A DNA stretch of 64,000 nucleotides from Lachnospiraceae bacterium (GTDB lineage Bacteria > Bacillota > Clostridia > Lachnospirales > Lachnospiraceae), in the NCBI GenBank assembly GCA_014804795.1, contig JAAUZC010000036.1, positions 62,001 to 126,000 on the forward strand. Reading direction: 5' to 3'. A program made the position numbers and the translations under genes. The first letter of the stretch is position 1. The number at the start of each line of letters is the position of its first letter. Positions 26,190-37,945 of this stretch are shown here, one piece after another. The notes beneath the pieces were generated by a model. The model saw nothing but the letters and a program-made list of their open reading frames with translations, searched no databases and was not told where the DNA came from.

Positions 26190-27347
26190 ATGAAAAAGAA
26201 ACTTGCATTATTGTTAGTTGCTGCAATGACAGTTGCCAGCCTGGCAGCTTGCGGTAACAACGCAGCAGACGAACCCGCTGCAGCACCTGCAGAAACAGAA
26301 GCTCCTGCAGAGGAAGCACCTGCAGAAGAAGCGGCTCCGGCTGAAGCAGAAGCTCCGACGGAAGCTGGTTCCGTAGCAGTATTCTATTATACGTATGGTG
26401 ATACATATATCTCCAGCGTACGTACCGCACTGGATGCAGCATTAGACGCAGCAGGCGTTGCTTATCAGGATTATGACAGCAATAACAGCCAGACAACCCA
26501 GACTGAGCAGATTGATACAGCAATTGCCCAGGGTGCAACAGTGCTGGTAGTAAACCAGGTAGATACCGGTTCCGATGATACAACAAAGAACATCATCGAA
26601 AAAGCAACTGCAGCAGATATTCCGGTTATCTTCTTTAACCGTTCTGTAGGCGAAGAAGTAGTAAGCGCTTATGACAAAGCTGTATTCGTAGGTACTGATT
26701 ATGAAATGGCTGGCCACATGCAGGGCGAGATGATCGGTAATTATGTTCTTGATAATTATGATGCTATTGACTTAAACGGCGACGGCGTGATCTCTTATGT
26801 TATGTTCAAAGGACAGGAAGGTAACGCAGAAGCAGACGCTCGTACACAGTACGGTGTAGAAGATGCAGATGCTATCCTGACAGGAGCAGGCAAAGAAGCT
26901 CTTTCTTTCTATGACAGCAGCAACGACAACAAGTATCTTGTAGACCAGGCTGGTGCATGGTCCGCAGCAGCAGCTACAGAGTATCTGCAGACAGCTATGT
27001 CTCAGTACAGCGAAGCAAACAACAACATGATCGAGCTTGTTATCGCGAACAACGATGAGATGGCAATCGGTTCTGTTACAGCTCTGCAGAATGCAGGCTA
27101 CAACAAAGAAGGCGCTACAGTTATTCCGGTATTCGGCGTAGACGCTACAGATGCTGCAAAAGAAGCTATCGCAGCAGGTTCCATGATCGGTACGATCAAG
27201 CAGGATGCTGAAGGTATGGCAAATACTATCGCTCAGATCGCTCAGAACTTCCAGGGCGGCGCAGATAAGTTTGCAGATGTTGACGCAGCAAACGTTGTGG
27301 GAACATGGCGTGTAAATATTCCTTACGCTACATACACAGGTGAATAA
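26190..27347 (+). CDS. mglB: galactose/glucose-type sugar-binding lipoprotein
   Basis: A 385-residue periplasmic-binding-protein-like lipoprotein for sugar uptake. The signal peptide ends in the lipobox LAAC with Cys21 for lipidation. An Ala/Pro/Glu-rich linker of about 35 residues follows, then a type 1 sugar-binding fold (VAVFYYTYGDTYISSVRTAL, VLVVNQVDTGSD, VFVGTDYEMAGHMQGEMIG, VIPVFGVDATDAAKEAI). The calcium-site-like stretch DLNGDGVISYVMFKGQEGN is typical of galactose/glucose-binding proteins. Together with the ATPase and permease downstream it forms an MglABC-like transporter. Codon use is strongly biased, consistent with high expression. A hairpin pair follows the stop and can reduce read-through to the ATPase gene. 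Confidence 0.92.
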   Translation: MKKKLALLLVAAMTVASLAACGNNAADEPAAAPAETEAPAEEAPAEEAAPAEAEAPTEAGSVAVFYYTYGDTYISSVRTALDAALDAAGVAYQDYDSNNSQTTQTEQIDTAIAQGATVLVVNQVDTGSDDTTKNIIEKATAADIPVIFFNRSVGEEVVSAYDKAVFVGTDYEMAGHMQGEMIGNYVLDNYDAIDLNGDGVISYVMFKGQEGNAEADARTQYGVEDADAILTGAGKEALSFYDSSNDNKYLVDQAGAWSAAAATEYLQTAMSQYSEANNNMIELVIANNDEMAIGSVTALQNAGYNKEGATVIPVFGVDATDAAKEAIAAGSMIGTIKQDAEGMANTIAQIAQNFQGGADKFADVDAANVVGTWRVNIPYATYTGE

Positions 27348-27383
27348 GGAACAGGATCTTCCGACCAAAAGTCAGAAATTTTG

Positions 27384-27440
27384 TGGCCGCATGTGGTATG
27401 TGCGGCCATAGAAAAAGAGTCCGGCTTGCCGGACTCTTTT
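27384..27440 (+). terminator. double hairpin between the binding protein and ATPase genes
   Basis: The first stem is TGGCCGCA/TGCGGCCA (27384-27408). The second is a perfect 13-bp stem AAAAGAGTCCGGC/GCCGGACTCTTTT with a 2-base loop (27413-27440). Such structures after a binding protein gene stabilise the upstream mRNA and cut expression of the transporter genes. Confidence 0.85.
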
Positions 27441-27479
27441 ATAACATAAAAACAGCTTTTAAAACGGAGGTGAGATGAT

Positions 27480-29006
27480 TTGGAAAAACAGACAGCATCG
27501 TCTGACAACAAAAATGTACTCCTGAAAATGGAGAACATCTGCAAAGAGTTTCCCGGCGTAAAAGCGTTAGATAACGTATCTCTTACCGTAAAAGCAGGTA
27601 CGGTTCATGCGCTGATGGGAGAAAACGGGGCAGGAAAGTCCACACTGATGAAATGCCTGTTTGGTGTGTACAACAAAAACAGCGGCCATATTTATCTGGA
27701 AGGAAAAGAGGTTGATTTTAAAACATCCAAAGAAGCTCTGGAAAACGGGGTGGCCATGGTGCATCAGGAGCTGAATCAGGCGTTGAAGCGCAATGTAATG
27801 GATAATATGTGGCTGGGACGTTTCCCGAAGATTTCAAAGTGGTGTCCGCTTACCAGTGAAAAGAAAATGTATGATGCCACAACAAAAGTTTTTGAGGAAC
27901 TGGATGTCCATGTGGATCCGAGAACGGTGATGAGCAAGATGCCGGTATCTCAGCGTCAGATGGTAGAGATCGCAAAAGCGGTATCCTTTAATTCCAAAGT
28001 GATTGTTTTTGATGAACCCACATCCTCTCTGACAGAGGAAGAAGTAGAGCATCTGTTCCGGATCATCAATATGCTTCGGGACCGCGGCTGCGGCATCATC
28101 TATATTTCTCATAAGATGGAAGAGATTCTGCGGATATCCGATGAAGTGACGATCATGCGTGACGGACAGTGGGTAGCGACCCGTCCCGCAAAAGAACTGA
28201 CGATGAATGAGATCATTCGTCTGATGGTAGGGCGTGAACTGACAAACCGTTATCCGGAAAAGGATAATAAAGTAGGCGAGCCTATTTTACAGGTAAAGAA
28301 TCTGACAGCCCAGTATTCTCTGCTGAAAGATGTTTCCTTTGAAGCGAAAGCAGGGGAGGTTCTCGGTGTGGCAGGCCTTGACGGCTCCGGGCGTACGGAA
28401 CTTCTGGAAAATATTTTCGGAATTGCTACGAGAAAAGAGGGAGAGATCTATCTGCACGGCAACCGGGTTATGAACAGGAATGCGAGAGAGTCTCTGGCAA
28501 ATAAGTTTGCTATGTTGACGGAAGAACGCCGTGCCACAGGTATTTTTGGGATTCGTGATATACAGGCGAATACAACGATATCCAGCCTGCCTAAATATAA
28601 AAAAGGACCGTTCCTCAGCGACAAGCTTATGAGCGAGTCGACTGAGTGGGGGATCAATGCCATGAGAACAAAGACTCCCAGCCAGAAAACGCAGATCAGG
28701 TCGTTGTCCGGCGGTAACCAGCAGAAGGTTATTTTGGCCAGATGGCTGCTCACGGAACCGGAGGTGCTTCTTTTGGATGAGCCTACGAGAGGTATCGATG
28801 TAGGTGCGAAGTATGAGATTTACCAGCTGATCCTGGATCTGGCGAAACAGGGGAAGACAGTTATTATGGTTTCCTCGGAAATGCCGGAGCTGTTAGGGGT
28901 ATGCGACAGGATTCTGGTAATGTCCGGCGGACGACTGTCGGGAGAAGTTGATGCAAAAGCAACATCACAGGAAGAAATCATGACACTGGCTGCAAAATAC
29001 GCATAA
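27480..29006 (+). CDS. mglA: sugar ABC transporter ATP-binding protein
   Basis: A 508-residue ATPase with two fused nucleotide-binding domains, as in MglA/RbsA. The first has Walker [10 protein letters not shown], signature [12 protein letters not shown] and Walker [12 protein letters not shown]. The second has a degenerate Walker A (GLDGSGRTE), signature [15 protein letters not shown] and Walker [13 protein letters not shown], the usual asymmetry of this group. The TTG start at 27480 follows GGAGGTGA. It powers sugar import with the permease encoded 13 bases downstream. Confidence 0.93.
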   Translation: MEKQTASSDNKNVLLKMENICKEFPGVKALDNVSLTVKAGTVHALMGENGAGKSTLMKCLFGVYNKNSGHIYLEGKEVDFKTSKEALENGVAMVHQELNQALKRNVMDNMWLGRFPKISKWCPLTSEKKMYDATTKVFEELDVHVDPRTVMSKMPVSQRQMVEIAKAVSFNSKVIVFDEPTSSLTEEEVEHLFRIINMLRDRGCGIIYISHKMEEILRISDEVTIMRDGQWVATRPAKELTMNEIIRLMVGRELTNRYPEKDNKVGEPILQVKNLTAQYSLLKDVSFEAKAGEVLGVAGLDGSGRTELLENIFGIATRKEGEIYLHGNRVMNRNARESLANKFAMLTEERRATGIFGIRDIQANTTISSLPKYKKGPFLSDKLMSESTEWGINAMRTKTPSQKTQIRSLSGGNQQKVILARWLLTEPEVLLLDEPTRGIDVGAKYEIYQLILDLAKQGKTVIMVSSEMPELLGVCDRILVMSGGRLSGEVDAKATSQEEIMTLAAKYA

Positions 29007-29019
29007 GGAGGGAGAGAAA

Positions 29020-30081
29020 GTGGCTGAGAACAAAATAAAAGCAAAAGAACAAGCTTTCAAGGATCTTTCCTCGAAAGATAAAACAAAAGTGATAACTGAT
29101 TTACTGCTGAATAATGCAATGTATATTATTATTATACTGGCTGTTATTTACATATCTATTAAAGTACCTGCATTTTTGAAGCTTCCTTCTATTGTGAACG
29201 TAATTTCACTGACAGCGGCGAAGCTGCCGATCGCGCTTGGCATAGGCGGCTGTATCGTGCTGACAGGTACAGATATTTCTGCGGGTCGTGTAGTTGGTCT
29301 GACGGCTTGTATTTCTGCATCATTGCTGACAACGACATTTAAAGTATTTCCGGATATGGCCAGCGCTCCGCCAATCATTGTGGTAATGCTTATTATCCTT
29401 TTGACAGGTGGTGTTGTAGGTCTGGTAAACGGTTTCAGCGTGGCAAAGTTTAAACTGCATCCGTTTATTGTAACACTGTCCACACAGCTTATTACATATG
29501 GTATCATCCTGATGTATCTGATGAAAGGTACAAACAATGGACAGACACTGAGCGGCCTGACAGACGGGTATCGTTCTCTGGTAACAGGTACATTGTTTAC
29601 GATCGGCGGTGTGGCAGTGCCGAGATATGTGCTTTACAGTATCATACTGGTGGCACTTATGTGGGTGATCTGGAATAAGACGACGTTCGGCAAAAATATG
29701 TTTGCGGTAGGTTCCAATGAAGAAGCGGCAAACGTATCCGGTGTTAATGTATCACTGACGATTATCATGGTGTTCGTTCTGGCAGGTATGATGTATGCTG
29801 TTACAGGTTTCCTGGATGGCGCGCGTATCGCTTCCGCTAACGCAAACACCGGTCTGAACTATGAGTGTGATGCGATTGCAGCCTGCGTTATCGGCGGCGT
29901 ATCTTTCGTAGGCGGTATCGGACGTATCAGCGGCATCGTAGTAGGTGTTCTGTTGCTTCAGATCATCTTTACGGGATTGAACTTCCTGGCAGTAGATGCC
30001 AATATGCTGTATATCATTAAAGGTCTGATCATTCTGATCGCCTGCGCAATTGATATGCGGAAATATCTTGTAAAGAAATAA
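29020..30081 (+). CDS. mglC: sugar ABC transporter permease
   Basis: A 353-residue membrane permease of the MglC/RbsC family with about ten hydrophobic segments. Family blocks include GGCIVLTGTDISAGRVVGL, VNGFSVAKFKLHPFIVTL and AACVIGGVSFVGGIGRISG. It starts with GTG behind GGAGGGAGAG. The sugar cannot be fixed from the permease, but the calcium-site-like binding protein favours galactose or glucose. Confidence 0.92.
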   Translation: MAENKIKAKEQAFKDLSSKDKTKVITDLLLNNAMYIIIILAVIYISIKVPAFLKLPSIVNVISLTAAKLPIALGIGGCIVLTGTDISAGRVVGLTACISASLLTTTFKVFPDMASAPPIIVVMLIILLTGGVVGLVNGFSVAKFKLHPFIVTLSTQLITYGIILMYLMKGTNNGQTLSGLTDGYRSLVTGTLFTIGGVAVPRYVLYSIILVALMWVIWNKTTFGKNMFAVGSNEEAANVSGVNVSLTIIMVFVLAGMMYAVTGFLDGARIASANANTGLNYECDAIAACVIGGVSFVGGIGRISGIVVGVLLLQIIFTGLNFLAVDANMLYIIKGLIILIACAIDMRKYLVKK

Positions 30082-30097
30082 GAAGCAGGAGAAAGAA

Positions 30098-30469
30098 ATG
30101 GAAGAATCAAAACAGCAGACAGAGCAACAGACGCCCCGGCAGCTGCGGGGACTTTACAGTAAAGTGAAAATATCTGTGAAAACACTGAACATTATTATTG
30201 TAGTGTTGTGTGCGCTGTTAATTGCCTGCATGGCTTTCGGTGTAGCGAAGGGAGGGTTCCATGTTTCCTTTGATACGCAGGGAGGAACAGCTGTGGAAAC
30301 CCAGACAAGAATGCATGGGGAGCTGATTGAAATGCAGGAGGCTCCTACCAGAGAGGGATTTGAGTTTGACGGCTGGTATCTGGATCCGGGGTGTACGGTG
30401 CCGTGGAATCTGGAAACGGATACAGTGACCGAGTCCATGACGCTGTATGCGGGATGGAGAGAGAAATAA
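30098..30469 (+). CDS. small membrane protein with one InlB B-repeat
   Basis: A 123-residue protein. Residues 1-28 are Gln/Arg-rich and cytoplasmic, 29-52 (LNIIIVVLCALLIACMAFGV region) form one membrane helix, and 55-123 are one Listeria-Bacteroides (InlB B) repeat, recognised from VSFDTQGGTAV, REGFEFDGWYLDPGC and LYAGWREK. Such repeats normally occur in series on surface proteins. Here a single copy sits on a membrane anchor at the end of a sugar transporter operon, 16 bases after mglC and before a strong terminator. A role in the transporter is possible but unproven. Confidence 0.75.
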   Translation: MEESKQQTEQQTPRQLRGLYSKVKISVKTLNIIIVVLCALLIACMAFGVAKGGFHVSFDTQGGTAVETQTRMHGELIEMQEAPTREGFEFDGWYLDPGCTVPWNLETDTVTESMTLYAGWREK

Positions 30470-30480
30470 GAAAAATAAGA

Positions 30481-30517
30481 AACAGGCAGGGAGAGAATCA
30501 CTCCCTGCCTGTTTTTT
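30481..30517 (+). terminator. terminator of the mgl-type operon
   Basis: A perfect 13-bp stem (AACAGGCAGGGAG and its complement) with a 7-base loop is followed by six T residues. Confidence 0.92.
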
Positions 30518-30587
30518 GGATTGGCCGCACTTAATGATCCGGAAAGAATTTTTCATTGATATTTTAGAAATAATTTATAAAAATCAA

Positions 30588-30616
30588 TTGACATAAAGAG
30601 AGGTAAGTGATATTTT
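30588..30616 (+). promoter_or_regulatory. heat-shock operon promoter
   Basis: TTGACA (30588-30593) and TATTTT (30611-30616) are 17 bases apart. The predicted start of transcription is just before the CIRCE operator, the standard layout for HrcA control. Confidence 0.75.
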
Positions 30617-30630
30617 AGGTTAAGAAGATA

Positions 30631-30657
30631 TTAGCACTCTATTTGATTGAGTGCTAA
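30631..30657 (+). promoter_or_regulatory. CIRCE operator (HrcA binding site)
   Basis: TTAGCACTC, nine spacer bases, then GAGTGCTAA: an exact match to the CIRCE consensus. HrcA binds it and represses the operon until heat or misfolded protein titrates GroE. Confidence 0.97.
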
Positions 30658-30728
30658 CAAAATGAAAAAACTGCATACACTATAGTATGATTTGCAAATG
30701 CGGGAAAAATAAGATAGGAGGGATAATA

Positions 30729-31754
30729 ATGGAATTAGATGACAGAAAACTGAAAATTCTACAGGCCGTTATCCACAACTATCTTGAGACCGGTGAACCG
30801 GTAGGAAGCCGGACAATTTCCAAGTATACCGATCTGAATTTAAGTTCCGCGACGATCCGAAACGAAATGGCTGATCTGGAAGAACTCGGATATATTTTAC
30901 AGCCTCACACTTCAGCGGGAAGAATTCCATCCGATAAAGGTTATCGCCTGTATGTGGATAACATGATGCGGGAGAAGGAAAAAGAAGTGGAAGAGATGAA
31001 GAACATGCTTCTGGAAAAGGAAGATAAGATGGAGCATCTTCTGAAGCAGGCGGCGAGAGTTCTTGCCAATAATACAAACTACGCCACGCTGATCTCCGCT
31101 CCGACAGTGCATCATAATAAGGTGAAATTCATTCAGCTCTCCAGAGTGGATGCGAGGCAGCTTTTAGCGGTTATCGTAGTGGAGGGAAATGTGATCCGCA
31201 ATAATATTCTGGAAACAGAGGAGGCGCTGGACGACGAGACGATCTTAAAGCTGAATATGCTGCTGAACACGAATCTGAACGGGTTGTCCATAGATGAGAT
31301 CAATCTGGGGATGATAGCGGCAATGAAGCAGACAGCGGGTATTCACGGGGAGATTGTCAGCGGTGTGATCGATGCGGTGGCGGAAGCGATCAGGGCGGAC
31401 GAAGATCTTCAGATTTATACAAGTGGTGCAAATAATATTTTCAGGTATCCGGAACTTTCGGACGGACAGCGGGCCAGTGAGATTATTTCCACTTTTGAAG
31501 AGAAGAAACAGCTCACGGAACTGGTACAGGGCACGTTAACCGATGAAAACAACACGGGAATTCAGGTCTACATCGGGGAAGAAACCCCGATGGCAAATAT
31601 GAAAGACTGCAGTGTGGTGACAGCAACGTATGAACTCGGTTCCGGTATGAAAGGGACGATAGGTGTGATCGGGCCGAAGCGTATGGATTACGAAAAAGTT
31701 GTGGACGCGTTGAAGACAATGAAGAAGCAAATGGATCGATTATATGACGTATGA
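30729..31754 (+). CDS. hrcA: heat-inducible transcription repressor HrcA
   Basis: A 341-residue repressor that binds CIRCE. The N-terminal winged helix (DDRKLKILQAVIHNYLETGEP, seen as DDRKLKILQAVI and the following VGSRTISKYTDLNLSSATIRNEMADLEELG block) and the C-terminal GMKGTIGVIGPKRMDY block are typical. The ATG at 30729 follows GGAGGGATAATA; an upstream in-frame ATG at 30687 has no good site. It is the first gene of its own operon and therefore autoregulated through the operator 70 bases upstream. Confidence 0.96.
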   Translation: MELDDRKLKILQAVIHNYLETGEPVGSRTISKYTDLNLSSATIRNEMADLEELGYILQPHTSAGRIPSDKGYRLYVDNMMREKEKEVEEMKNMLLEKEDKMEHLLKQAARVLANNTNYATLISAPTVHHNKVKFIQLSRVDARQLLAVIVVEGNVIRNNILETEEALDDETILKLNMLLNTNLNGLSIDEINLGMIAAMKQTAGIHGEIVSGVIDAVAEAIRADEDLQIYTSGANNIFRYPELSDGQRASEIISTFEEKKQLTELVQGTLTDENNTGIQVYIGEETPMANMKDCSVVTATYELGSGMKGTIGVIGPKRMDYEKVVDALKTMKKQMDRLYDV

Positions 31755-31812
31755 TGCATTGTGCGCACAACGTATGTACCATGAAAGCAATATGATAAGA
31801 ATTAGGAAAGGA

Positions 31813-32493
31813 ATGAGGACTGTGGCAGAGAAGGAGAAAAATGTGACTATTTCCGAAGAGGAACTGGAAGAGGCGGTTTCTGCGCAGACAGAGCCGGAGT
31901 GTTCTGAGGAAGAGATAGAGGACGGGCCGGGAGAGAGTACAAAAGAAGCGCCGGAAGAAACAGAGGAAACGAAGGAGGCGCCGGAATCCGGAAAAGCCGG
32001 TAAAGAAAAAGAGAAAAAAGTCTTTGGGCGAAAAAACAAAGAGGATAAAAAGACGGAAGCGCTGAATGAAAAGATCGGGGAACTGGAAGATAAAGTAAAG
32101 AGGCAGCTTGCGGAATTTGAAAATTTCAGAAACCGGACAGAAAAAGAAAAAGCGGCAATGTTTGAGGTGGGAGCAAAAAGTGTGATCGAAAAAATGCTTC
32201 CGGTCGTGGATAATTTCGAGAGAGGGCTTTCGGGATTGTCCGAGGAAGAAAAGGAAGCGCCTTTTGCATCCGGCATGCAGATGATTTATAAGCAGCTTCT
32301 GACAGAACTGGACAATCTGGGAGTGAAGCCGATCGAAGCTGTCGGGAAGGAGTTTGATCCGGGTCTCCACAATGCAGTGATGCAGGTAGAAAGCGAAGAA
32401 TATGAGTCCGGCATCGTGGCCCAGGAGATGATGAAAGGGTATCTTTACAGGGACAGCGTAATAAGGCACAGCATGGTAGCCGTTGTAAGTTAA
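31813..32493 (+). CDS. grpE: nucleotide exchange factor GrpE
   Basis: GrpE releases ADP from DnaK. After an acidic, low-complexity N-terminal half (about 90 residues rich in Glu and Lys), the coiled coil (KVKRQLAEFENFRNRTEKE) and the head domain (LPVVDNFERGL, VGKEFDPGLHNAVMQ, GYLYRDSVIRHSMV) are intact. The start is uncertain: ATG 31813 is used here, with AGGA five bases upstream; GTG 31822 is as well placed behind AGGAAAGG. The frame also stays open back to 31744, inside hrcA. It follows hrcA closely and is probably co-transcribed. Confidence 0.9.
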   Translation: MRTVAEKEKNVTISEEELEEAVSAQTEPECSEEEIEDGPGESTKEAPEETEETKEAPESGKAGKEKEKKVFGRKNKEDKKTEALNEKIGELEDKVKRQLAEFENFRNRTEKEKAAMFEVGAKSVIEKMLPVVDNFERGLSGLSEEEKEAPFASGMQMIYKQLLTELDNLGVKPIEAVGKEFDPGLHNAVMQVESEEYESGIVAQEMMKGYLYRDSVIRHSMVAVVS

Positions 32494-32521
32494 AAAAGTG
32501 TATTCATAAAAATTCTTATAA

Positions 32522-34453
<1,932 letters not shown>

Positions 34454-34462
34454 AATAAACTC

Positions 34463-35626
34463 ATGGCTGAACAGAAAAGAGACTATTATGAGGTGCTCGG
34501 CGTTGAGAAAAACGCAGATGAGGCAGCGCTGAAAAAAGCATACAGAGTACTTGCAAAGAAGTATCACCCGGACATGAATCCGGGTGATGCCGAGGCGGAA
34601 AAGAAATTCAAGGAAGCATCAGAGGCTTATGCGGTACTCAGTGATCCTGAAAAGAGGCGACAGTATGACCAGTTCGGCCATGCAGCTTTTGACGGCGCCG
34701 GCGGCGCAGGAGGATTTGATTTCAGCGGAATGGATTTCAGCGATCTTTTTGGCGACCTTTTCGGCGATCTCTTTGGCGGCAGCAGGAGCAGACGGGGCGG
34801 AAACGGACCGATGCAGGGGGCAAATATCCGGACTTCTGTGCGCATCAATTTTGAGGAGGCTGTTTTTGGCTGCACAAAAGAACTGGAGTTGAGTGTAAAG
34901 GAAGAGTGTAAGACCTGCCATGGCAGCGGTGCAAAACCCGGCACAAATCCTGAGACCTGCTCAAAGTGCGGCGGTAAGGGCCAGGTAGTGATGACTTCCC
35001 AGTCATTCTTTGGCACAGTCAGAAATATCCAGACTTGTCCGGACTGCCGTGGTACAGGAAAGATCATTAAGGAAAGATGTCAGGACTGCCGTGGTTCCGG
35101 TTATGTGCCGATGAGGAAGAAATTTGCCATGGATATTCCGGCCGGTATCGATAATGGGCAGTGCATCCGTAAGAGCGGCCTGGGAGAGCCCGGCACGAAC
35201 GGAGGCCCCAGAGGGGATGTCCTGGTGGAAGTCGTAGTAGGACGCCACCCGATATTCCGACGTCAGGATTACAATATTTTCTCCACCGTACCGGTGTCTT
35301 ATGCAGTGGCGGCTTTGGGCGGCGAAGTACTTGTTGATACAGTGGATGGAAGAGTTGCCTATGAGGTAAAAGCGGGAACCCAGACTGACACAAAGGTACG
35401 GCTGAAAGGGAAAGGGGTGCCGACTCTTCGGAATAAGGAAGTGCGCGGTGACCACTATGTAACGCTGGTAGTTCAGACGCCGGAGAAACTTTCCTCGGAG
35501 GCAAAAGAACTGCTCAGAAAATTTGACGAATTGACGGGCGATTCCCTGAATGCTGCGAATAAGGCCAGCGAAGAGAAGAAGCAGACTGAAGGCGGCGGAA
35601 AGAAGAAAAAGCGGAAACTGTTTTAA
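34463..35626 (+). CDS. dnaJ: chaperone DnaJ (Hsp40)
   Basis: A 387-residue co-chaperone. The J domain carries the HPD motif ([11 protein letters not shown]), followed by a Gly/Phe-rich linker ([17 protein letters not shown]) and four zinc-binding repeats, [24 protein letters not shown] and CQDCRGSG. The C-terminal substrate domain ends in a lysine-rich tail. It stimulates DnaK ATPase activity. It starts 9 bases after dnaK and is followed by a terminator. Confidence 0.97.
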   Translation: MAEQKRDYYEVLGVEKNADEAALKKAYRVLAKKYHPDMNPGDAEAEKKFKEASEAYAVLSDPEKRRQYDQFGHAAFDGAGGAGGFDFSGMDFSDLFGDLFGDLFGGSRSRRGGNGPMQGANIRTSVRINFEEAVFGCTKELELSVKEECKTCHGSGAKPGTNPETCSKCGGKGQVVMTSQSFFGTVRNIQTCPDCRGTGKIIKERCQDCRGSGYVPMRKKFAMDIPAGIDNGQCIRKSGLGEPGTNGGPRGDVLVEVVVGRHPIFRRQDYNIFSTVPVSYAVAALGGEVLVDTVDGRVAYEVKAGTQTDTKVRLKGKGVPTLRNKEVRGDHYVTLVVQTPEKLSSEAKELLRKFDELTGDSLNAANKASEEKKQTEGGGKKKKRKLF

Positions 35627-35648
35627 AAATATAGTTTATGATAATACA

Positions 35649-35688
35649 CCGCCGCAAGTGAGCATACATGCACGCTTGCGGCGGTTTT
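35649..35688 (+). terminator. terminator of the heat-shock operon
   Basis: CCGCCGCAAG (35649-35658) pairs with CTTGCGGCGG (35675-35684), followed by TTTT. It separates dnaJ from the convergent lipoprotein gene. Confidence 0.88.
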
Positions 35689-35713
35689 AGTGCCTGATGG
35701 ATATCCCATGCTT

Positions 35714-36424
35714 TTACTCGTTTCGATAAATATTGATTTCTTTTGTATTATTGATGCTGATGACCGGTTCCTCCGCGCCTGATGCCGGTTCTCCTTTTTT
35801 CAGCATGTTCTCCGGGTCGTTTATTGTACCGCCCTGAATCGGAGTCAGTTCCATTTTTACATGATCAGGGACTTTGTCCAAGTAAACCGAAACCCCTCTG
35901 AATGTATTTGATTCTGAACCGTCCAGCGTGATGTTGTGTTTTATGTGTTCTGCTTCCAGGTCAAGATTGACAAATGCATGACTGTCATGAATTAACACAT
36001 TCGAGTTTACAGTATATAGAGAAATTTGTCTGAAATCGCCGGTCATTTCAATTTCTTCAAACTCTTTTTGCGGGATGTTGATCCAGACGGAACCGAGAAT
36101 ATCATTATCAGCTTCCGCATTTTCCATCATAACACTAATGTCAAGCGTATCACCGTTTCCGGCACACTTAACTTGATATACGTGTTCAGCGTTCAAATCT
36201 TTATTAAGAAATGAAAAGTTTTCATCCTCGCTCTGCCCTATGACAATGGATCTGGCGTTGCCGCTTATCGTGACACACCGAATATTTTCGGCCGAGACAT
36301 CATCATGTAGTTTTTCTGTTTCATTTTGGGCTGATGTGTCAAACGTATCTGTGCTGTCTTTTGCACAGGCCGCCAAACAGAACATACTTATAAGCATACA
36401 AAATAAAATAGATATCTTTTTCAT
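35714..36424 (-). CDS. predicted lipoprotein with beta-helix-like fold
   Basis: A 236-residue protein. The signal peptide ends in the lipobox LAAC (Cys20), so it is lipidated and anchored outside. The rest alternates short beta strands (VTISGNARSIVIGQ, VWINIPQKEFEEIEMTG, VNLDLEAEHIKHNITLDG), the pattern of DUF4097-type putative adhesin domains. It is the last gene of the GntR/ABC-2 operon, 13 bases after the permease gene, so it may serve the transporter or the envelope stress it answers. I recognise no specific function. Confidence 0.7.
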   Translation of the reverse strand: MKKISILFCMLISMFCLAACAKDSTDTFDTSAQNETEKLHDDVSAENIRCVTISGNARSIVIGQSEDENFSFLNKDLNAEHVYQVKCAGNGDTLDISVMMENAEADNDILGSVWINIPQKEFEEIEMTGDFRQISLYTVNSNVLIHDSHAFVNLDLEAEHIKHNITLDGSESNTFRGVSVYLDKVPDHVKMELTPIQGGTINDPENMLKKGEPASGAEEPVISINNTKEINIYRNE

Positions 36425-36437
36425 AAAACTGCCGCCT

Positions 36438-37253
36438 TTACTCTAAATTTAATTTCTTCCTGTTAATGTAAATGCATATCACACATAATACAACAACAAA
36501 GACTGCGCTCATTGCGATACTGCCGGTTATCATGAGATTGATAAAGTCGCTCAGGTCTCCATTAAGAAAAGTTGCGGTGCTGTAACCGCTGGCAGCCAGA
36601 TATAGGCTGCTGACCACCTGATTTATCACATAGAGGCAGAGGGCGGCGAGAATGCCGGAAACAGTGCGGTTTTTATGAAAAAGCTGCCCGATTGCCATGC
36701 TGGCGGTAATCCACAGAATATATAAGAGGATACCGAGGATCAATTCCGCAAAAAACACAAAGAGAAGAGAACCGGCGGACATACCGAACAAATCATGAAT
36801 ATTCCGATCAAGTTCACCCCAATTAATATCACTGAGTGCCCGGAAAAATTCTCCGCCCGTGCCAACCTGCAACAGAACCATCATGGACAGCACCGACAAA
36901 AGGGAAGAGATAAACATCCATATAAAGAAAACGAGGATTTTAGCTCCGAATGTGGCAGTCGGGGAAACCGGCAGCGTATGAGTAAGGTATCCCTGGGAGG
37001 AATACATGGTTTTATTGTAATGGTAGCAGAGATAAATAAAATCTATGCAGTAAATGCCAATGATGGCAATGATATAGAGAACAAGCATAACCATACCGAG
37101 AACGTCGAAAAAAGTATCAACGGAATCTATGTTCTGACCGGTTCGAGTCAGAGCGATTGAACCCATAAGAGTGGCAACGGCAAGTGCTGCATAAGTAGTC
37201 ATCATCGTTTTTGATGTATGCTTAAATTCGTATTTGATCAATTTTCCTAACAT
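36438..37253 (-). CDS. ABC-2 type transporter permease
   Basis: A 271-residue membrane protein with about six helices and the cytoplasmic start MLGKLIKYEFKHTSKTMM typical of ABC-2 permeases next to GntR-type regulators (YtrC/YtrD-like). Its ATG lies just inside the end of the ATPase gene, so the two are coupled. The substrate is unknown; related systems respond to cell-wall antibiotics. Confidence 0.82.
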   Translation of the reverse strand: MLGKLIKYEFKHTSKTMMTTYAALAVATLMGSIALTRTGQNIDSVDTFFDVLGMVMLVLYIIAIIGIYCIDFIYLCYHYNKTMYSSQGYLTHTLPVSPTATFGAKILVFFIWMFISSLLSVLSMMVLLQVGTGGEFFRALSDINWGELDRNIHDLFGMSAGSLLFVFFAELILGILLYILWITASMAIGQLFHKNRTVSGILAALCLYVINQVVSSLYLAASGYSTATFLNGDLSDFINLMITGSIAMSAVFVVVLCVICIYINRKKLNLE

Positions 37254-37945
37254 TTAAATACCTCCCTGAATAATGCATCAACAGATTTCTGATGCTGCAT
37301 ACGGATATCGTCAACAGAAGACTGCAGACAGATTTCCCCTTCTTTGATAAAAATTACCTGATCCAGAATATTTTCAATATCGGATATCAGATGGGTTGAA
37401 ATTAAAATGGAAGCTTCGGGATCATAGTTTGTCAGAATGGTCTGCAAAATATAGTCTCTTGCCGCAGGGTCAACACCGGCAATCGGTTCATCCAACACAT
37501 ACAATTCCGCCCGTCTGCTCATGACAAGGATAAGCTGTACTTTTTCCTTCGTTCCTTTGGACATGGTTTTCAGCCTGTCTTTCGGACTGATATGAAGGGA
37601 ATCAAGCATATGATGAGCACGTTCCATCTCAAAATCGGCATAAAATGCGCCGAAGTAATCAAGGACTTCCTGTACTGTGTTATTCATATTTAAATAAGTC
37701 TGATCCGGCAGATAAGAAATAATCTTTTTGCTTTCGATACCAACCGGCAATTTTTTAACATAGATCTCGCCCGAAGTCGGGGTGAGCAGTCCGTTTAAAA
37801 GCTTGATGAACGTAGTCTTTCCACTGCCATTAGGTCCAAGCAGCCCGATGATATGGCCGCTCTCTATTTCAAGGCTGACGCGGTTTAAGGCAGGCTTTTT
37901 GCCGTAGGTTTTCGTCAGCTCTTTGCAGGTTACTAAAGTGCTCAT
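37247..37945 (-). CDS. ABC transporter ATP-binding protein (YtrB type)
   Basis: A 232-residue ATPase with Walker A GPNGSGKTT and Walker B LYVDLEP-like sequence (read as ELYVLDEPIAGVDP). The signature motif is MSKGTKEKVQLILVMS, a variant in which the usual SGG is SKG; this form is common in the YtrB/EcsA-like group. It pairs with the permease encoded next. It overlaps the GntR gene stop by four bases. Confidence 0.88.
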   Translation of the reverse strand: MSTLVTCKELTKTYGKKPALNRVSLEIESGHIIGLLGPNGSGKTTFIKLLNGLLTPTSGEIYVKKLPVGIESKKIISYLPDQTYLNMNNTVQEVLDYFGAFYADFEMERAHHMLDSLHISPKDRLKTMSKGTKEKVQLILVMSRRAELYVLDEPIAGVDPAARDYILQTILTNYDPEASILISTHLISDIENILDQVIFIKEGEICLQSSVDDIRMQHQKSVDALFREVFKC

